A stretch of DNA of 8,821 nucleotides, taken from an uncultured Spirochaetaceae bacterium (GTDB lineage: Bacteria > Spirochaetota > Spirochaetia > Treponematales > Treponemataceae). This document shows, one piece after another, positions 5,919 to 8,821 of the stretch. Under the pieces are notes generated by a model. It saw only the letters and a list, made by a program, of their open reading frames with translations. It ran no database searches and was not told the DNA's origin. The stretch's first letter is position 1. Each line of letters starts with the position of its first letter. Location: positions 1 to 8,821 of the forward strand of contig CACYBG010000091.1 in NCBI GenBank assembly GCA_902772605.1, given 5' to 3'. A program made the position numbers and the translations under genes.

Positions 5919-6672
5919 AAGAGATATTCACTCGGTCTATCTGGATGGAGAGCTTCCACCCGCCTATGTCGAAAAATACAAGGCGCACCTGGAAACCTGT
6001 CCGAAATGTAAGGATGCGTTGGAAAAACTCAAGCGTTTGAGATCGTATTTCGATGCGGACAAAAAATCCATGGAAATGAGCCAGAAGGATTTGGACGACA
6101 GTTTTGCAAGACTCCAGGCCAGGCTTTCATTCTCCAAGCATACGAAATCCAATGTCGTGGAATTCAAGCCCAAAGCATGGATTTCCGCAGCACTCGGAGC
6201 GGTCGCAGCACTGGCTATCGTTTTCCTCCCTGCAAGGCTGTCTTCAAAGAATCAGTCCGTAAATGCAGAGCCTTCCTTTAAGCCGGTCGCAGATGCAGAA
6301 ATCGTTTCACCTGCAGCAACCCTTGTCCGCCACAACACCGGAAAAATTTCAACGGCAGCAGCATCCGTTGCACTCATATTATCAACAGACGACGACAATT
6401 CAGAAACCGCAGAAACTTTCGTAGGAAACGGATTCATAAATGCTTTCGACACCAGACTGGGAACGGTTTCATATCCGTCTGGAAGGCGCGGACCTTACGG
6501 CAAAAGGTATGCAAACAGGTCAAACGATACGGCGACAAAACTTGCAAGTTATGATATATTTACCCCTGTTCCAAAAAGGACGGCTTCTGCTGTAAATTCC
6601 CGCGGTCAGGAAGATGAATCCAGCGTAGAATTTTCATTGGGGAGCTTAAATCTTTATACACAGGGCGAATGA
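5902..6672 (+). CDS. Anti-sigma factor with zinc-binding ZAS domain and one TM segment
   Basis: A 256-residue membrane protein expected to hold the preceding sigma factor inactive. The N-terminal cytoplasmic domain has the zinc anti-sigma pattern: Cys4, then His29, Cys33 and Cys36 in HLETCPKC (29-36), matching Hx3Cx2C. Helix-forming sequence follows (38-80). One TM segment is visible at about 92-109 (AWISAALGAVAALAIVFLP). The remaining 145 residues would be periplasmic; they are low in cysteine, rich in Ser, Thr, Ala and Asn, and match no domain I recognise. A short hydrophobic run at 151-160 is too small for a second TM. The ATG at 5902 follows AGGAGAAGGCG and overlaps the sigma gene, typical for a sigma/anti-sigma pair. 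The stop (TGA, 6670-6672) is in the same frame as the next gene, with a single codon between. Release could be by regulated proteolysis or by a signal from the downstream protein; neither can be seen here. Confidence 0.86.
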   Translation: MSTCPERDIHSVYLDGELPPAYVEKYKAHLETCPKCKDALEKLKRLRSYFDADKKSMEMSQKDLDDSFARLQARLSFSKHTKSNVVEFKPKAWISAALGAVAALAIVFLPARLSSKNQSVNAEPSFKPVADAEIVSPAATLVRHNTGKISTAAASVALILSTDDDNSETAETFVGNGFINAFDTRLGTVSYPSGRRGPYGKRYANRSNDTATKLASYDIFTPVPKRTASAVNSRGQEDESSVEFSLGSLNLYTQGE

Positions 6673-6675
6673 AAA

Positions 6676-8385
6676 GTGAAGCTCCTACATGCAATAAAGC
6701 TGCTGTACAAAAATTCACCGGCAGCTCGAATCATCACGTTTCTGGCGGTAATAGGAATTATCGCCACTGCAACATCCTTGTCCGGTCGTAAAAAAATCGG
6801 AAAACCTTCAATCTCGGCAATAGATCCCCCAATCGGTTCAGCGGGGGATATTGTCGTCATTACGGGTGAAAATTTCGGAAGCACCAGGGAAAATTCCTAC
6901 GTGGAAATCGCTGGCTCCAGGGTGACAGCAAGCAACTACAAGGACTGGGGAAACGACACCATCGAATTCGCCATACCGACAAACGTTACCGACGGACTTG
7001 TCGTTGTCCAGACTGCCGAAGGACGCTCAGAACCGGTATTTTTCGCCAGAAAAGATTCGATTCCATCAATCGTACGCACTGATTACCGCGTTTCAATGCC
7101 CGTCATCGACTCGGTTTCTCCATCAACTGCCAGAATCGGCGACGTAATATCCATTCTCGGTTCAAACTTCGGAAACGTCAGGGGCAACTCAACCGTATAC
7201 TTCACGGCAAACAGGGACGACTCCGTTACGAAGGTTCCTGATGAAAACAAGCTGAACACGGGATTCATAGCCGCAAGCGATGCAGATTACGACTTTGAAT
7301 ACTGGACCGACAGTGAAATCCGCGTGCATGTTCCGGACGGTGCGGTTTCCGGACAGCTCTACATTTCGACCGACAAGGGAAATTCCTACAAGCAGAGCAT
7401 AGACATCAATTTCCCGGCCGGGCAGAAAAAGCTCGTCAACTGCAAGACCTATGTCGTTCAAATCAATGCGGACATACAGAACAGGAGCATGAACGATTCA
7501 AACGTTACTCTCTACGTTCCACGTCCGACGGTTTCAATCACCCAGCCTGCCGTAGTATTGAACGAAGTCTCCCCCACTCCGCTCATTTCCGACGACCCGT
7601 ATGACGTAATACATTCGATACAGCTCAAGGGCGGCGACGATTCAAGAATCAAGGTGAACCACAATTTCATAATCACCTCGTTCACGGAGGAATCTCACAT
7701 AAACGGTTCAAACGTCACCAGATACACGGACGGAACAAGGCTTCTGAATACAATCTACACGTCTCCAGACGAATGCATACCTTCCGATGATGAAGCCGTA
7801 ACGAAACTTGCTGACTCTATCGTAGGAAAGGCAAAGAATCCGTACGTACAGGCGACGCTCATCTACAACTACATGCTGGACAACTACAAGATTCTGAATT
7901 CGGTCAGGACGGGAAACGTTTCTCCACTTGATTTGATTGAAAAGGGAACCGGAGACGCATACGACTTTGCACTTCTGTTCACATCACTCTGTCGTTCACA
8001 GGGAATACCTGCCGTTCCTGTAAGCGGAATACTTGTCGAAAACGATTCTACCACGAAAAACCACTGGTGGACGGAAATCTATTTCGAGCACTACGGATGG
8101 TTCCCGGTTGACGTTGCACTTGCAGCAGGATTGGAGTACAGGACATTCGGCGAAGTCGCAAATCCGCGCGAATACTATTTCGGAAATCTCGACGGCCAGC
8201 ACATTTCATTCAGCAGGAAATGGAACAGGCTGAAGACATCGCTCACTGACGGAAAAACAGTCTTCCGACCTAGAAGCTACGCATTGCAGTCAATCTGGGA
8301 GGAAGTCAATTCAACGGAGGCCGACTACAGTTCGCTGTGGAACGATCCGGTTATAGTAGGCATTTACGGCGCATCAAGTTTCTAG
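6676..8385 (+). CDS. Membrane-anchored TIG/IPT protein with inactive transglutaminase-like domain
   Basis: A 569-residue exported protein. A basic N-terminus and hydrophobic stretch (19-36, IITFLAVIGIIATATSLS) form a signal anchor or uncleaved signal peptide. Two TIG/IPT immunoglobulin-like domains follow: about 43-125 (ISAIDPPIGSAGDIVVITGE) and about 142-247 (PVIDSVSPSTARIGDVISIL). Then come a beta-rich region (about 255-365) and a transglutaminase-like core (about 385-485). The core's GDAYDFALLFTSLCRSQGIP (426-445) aligns with the usual G-x-C-x-D-F-A motif, but the catalytic Cys is Ala428 (codon GCA, 7957-7959). The His (463, HWWTEIYF) and Asp (479, GWFPVD) are kept. The fold is therefore probably intact but without transglutaminase or Cys-protease activity. 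The start is GTG; no other start lies between the preceding TGA and the TM. The ribosome site is weak (AGGG, 10 bases away), suggesting coupling to the anti-sigma gene 3 bases upstream. It is likely a periplasmic binding or sensing partner of the sigma/anti-sigma pair. Confidence 0.86.
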   Translation: MKLLHAIKLLYKNSPAARIITFLAVIGIIATATSLSGRKKIGKPSISAIDPPIGSAGDIVVITGENFGSTRENSYVEIAGSRVTASNYKDWGNDTIEFAIPTNVTDGLVVVQTAEGRSEPVFFARKDSIPSIVRTDYRVSMPVIDSVSPSTARIGDVISILGSNFGNVRGNSTVYFTANRDDSVTKVPDENKLNTGFIAASDADYDFEYWTDSEIRVHVPDGAVSGQLYISTDKGNSYKQSIDINFPAGQKKLVNCKTYVVQINADIQNRSMNDSNVTLYVPRPTVSITQPAVVLNEVSPTPLISDDPYDVIHSIQLKGGDDSRIKVNHNFIITSFTEESHINGSNVTRYTDGTRLLNTIYTSPDECIPSDDEAVTKLADSIVGKAKNPYVQATLIYNYMLDNYKILNSVRTGNVSPLDLIEKGTGDAYDFALLFTSLCRSQGIPAVPVSGILVENDSTTKNHWWTEIYFEHYGWFPVDVALAAGLEYRTFGEVANPREYYFGNLDGQHISFSRKWNRLKTSLTDGKTVFRPRSYALQSIWEEVNSTEADYSSLWNDPVIVGIYGASSF

Positions 8386-8390
8386 GGAAA

Positions 8391-8445
8391 CTGATTGAGG
8401 GCATCAATCGGTAAAACTTAACGACACCGTATTTTGATTTTTTTT
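8391..8445 (+). terminator. Possible terminator after the sigma operon
   Basis: CTGATTGA (8391-8398) and TCAATCGG (8404-8411) form an 8-bp stem (one T·G pair) with a GGGCA loop, 5 bases after the stop codon of the TIG gene. No T-run follows at once; a T-rich stretch with eight consecutive T's (8438-8445) comes later. A weaker competing stem, CGGT (8409-8412) with ACCG (8426-8429), sits closer to it. The arrangement could end the sigma operon, but it is not a standard intrinsic terminator. Confidence 0.35.
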
Positions 8446-8454
8446 GCACCAAAG

Positions 8455-8502
8455 CTCTGAAAACTTCAGTTTTTTGAGATTGCACGCATGATTTGGAGGA
8501 TT
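8455..8502 (+). repeat. Repeated hairpin element, copy B, in the UMP kinase leader
   Basis: The second copy of the element at 2184-2230. CTCTGAAAAC (8455-8464) and GTTTTTTGAG (8469-8478) pair around a TTCA loop, with one G·T pair and one mismatch. GAGATT, CAC, GCAT and AGGATT follow as in copy A, and the last block contains part of the UMP kinase ribosome site (GGAGGA, 8495-8500). An alternative fold, CTGAA (8457-8461) with TTCAG (8465-8469) followed by six T's, looks like a weak intrinsic terminator. A leader switch or terminator role is therefore possible but unproven. Confidence 0.5.
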
Positions 8503-8503
8503 T

Positions 8504-8821
8504 ATGATTACCAAGGTTTTAAGCGTCGGAGGATCCATAATAGCTCCCGACAAGCCGGACAGCATGTTCCTGGCTGATTTTTCAAAGATGGCAACCGATT
8601 GGCTTACCAACAACAGGGAAACAAGGCTGATTCTGGTTGCCGGTGGCGGTGGTCCTGCCCGAGCATATCAGAACGCATACAAGGATGTCGTAAAAAGATT
8701 CGATGAAAATCAGAACAAAAACTGCGTTTTCAAGGATGATGACGAAACGAACTATTACTGCGACTGGATCGGCATAATGGCAACAAGGCTGAACGCACAG
8801 CTTTTGAAGACATGTTTCGGT
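8504..8821 (+). CDS. pyrH: UMP kinase, archaeal/spirochaete type (5' part)
   Basis: The first 106 codons of an amino-acid-kinase-fold enzyme that phosphorylates UMP to UDP with ATP; the gene is cut by the window edge. Visible motifs are the N-terminal phosphate-binding strand VLSVGGSIIAP (5-15), the glycine-rich loop LVAGGGGPARAYQ (44-56) and the conserved helix DWIGIMATRLNAQLL (87-101). These match the UMP kinase family shared by archaea and spirochaetes better than the standard bacterial PyrH, whose N-terminus reads KLSGEAL. The ATG follows GGAGGA with 3 bases of spacing. The gene lies 118 bases after the TIG–transglutaminase-like gene on the same strand, with hairpins between them, so it may belong to a separate transcription unit. 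The catalytic and regulatory C-terminal part cannot be seen. Confidence 0.88.
   Translation, partial: MITKVLSVGGSIIAPDKPDSMFLADFSKMATDWLTNNRETRLILVAGGGGPARAYQNAYKDVVKRFDENQNKNCVFKDDDETNYYCDWIGIMATRLNAQLLKTCFG

Noticed and set aside
6676..8385. Calling the TIG protein an active transglutaminase or protease
   Set aside because: The nucleophile position is Ala428, so an enzymatic call is not supported despite the overall domain match.

Overview
The window reads as a piece of spirochaete chromosome, most likely a Treponema. Three things point there. (1) The gene order cyclic-nucleotide-binding protein – murB – cysS – ECF sigma factor is, from memory, that of T. pallidum around TP0089–TP0092; this needs a database check. 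(2) The last gene is a UMP kinase of the type shared by archaea and spirochaetes. (3) Base composition is intermediate and starts are preceded by purine-rich Shine-Dalgarno sites. No mobile element, CRISPR array, tRNA or rRNA was seen.

Layout. The left half is on the minus strand. Reading from the middle outwards, it holds murB (2344-3429), a 377-base gap, a double cyclic-nucleotide-domain protein (764-1966), and 25 bases later a small secreted protein of unknown function (181-738). That run ends in a probable terminator at 153-191. A possible further minus-strand gene runs off the left edge (1-67). The right half is on the plus strand: cysS (3687-5225), an ECF sigma factor (5370-5918), a zinc-type anti-sigma factor overlapping it by 17 bases (5902-6672), a membrane-anchored protein with two TIG domains and a transglutaminase-like domain (6676-8385), and the first 106 codons of a UMP kinase (8504-8821, cut by the window). 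murB and cysS are divergent, and their 257-base shared upstream region contains direct and inverted repeats.

How the genes work together. murB, cysS and the UMP kinase are housekeeping genes for peptidoglycan precursors, tRNA charging and pyrimidine nucleotides. The most distinctive unit is the tightly packed sigma / anti-sigma / TIG–transglutaminase-like operon. It looks like an envelope-signalling cassette: a cytoplasmic sigma factor, a one-TM anti-sigma factor with an HxxxCxxC zinc motif, and a large periplasmic partner. The third protein keeps the His and Asp of the transglutaminase fold, but the catalytic Cys is Ala (residue 428). It is therefore better seen as a binding or sensing pseudoenzyme than as an active transglutaminase or protease.

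Other points of interest are a hairpin-containing element of about 47 bases present twice in intergenic DNA (2184-2230 and 8455-8502), and start-site corrections for four genes. The cyclic-nucleotide protein also has one intact and one degenerate ligand pocket.
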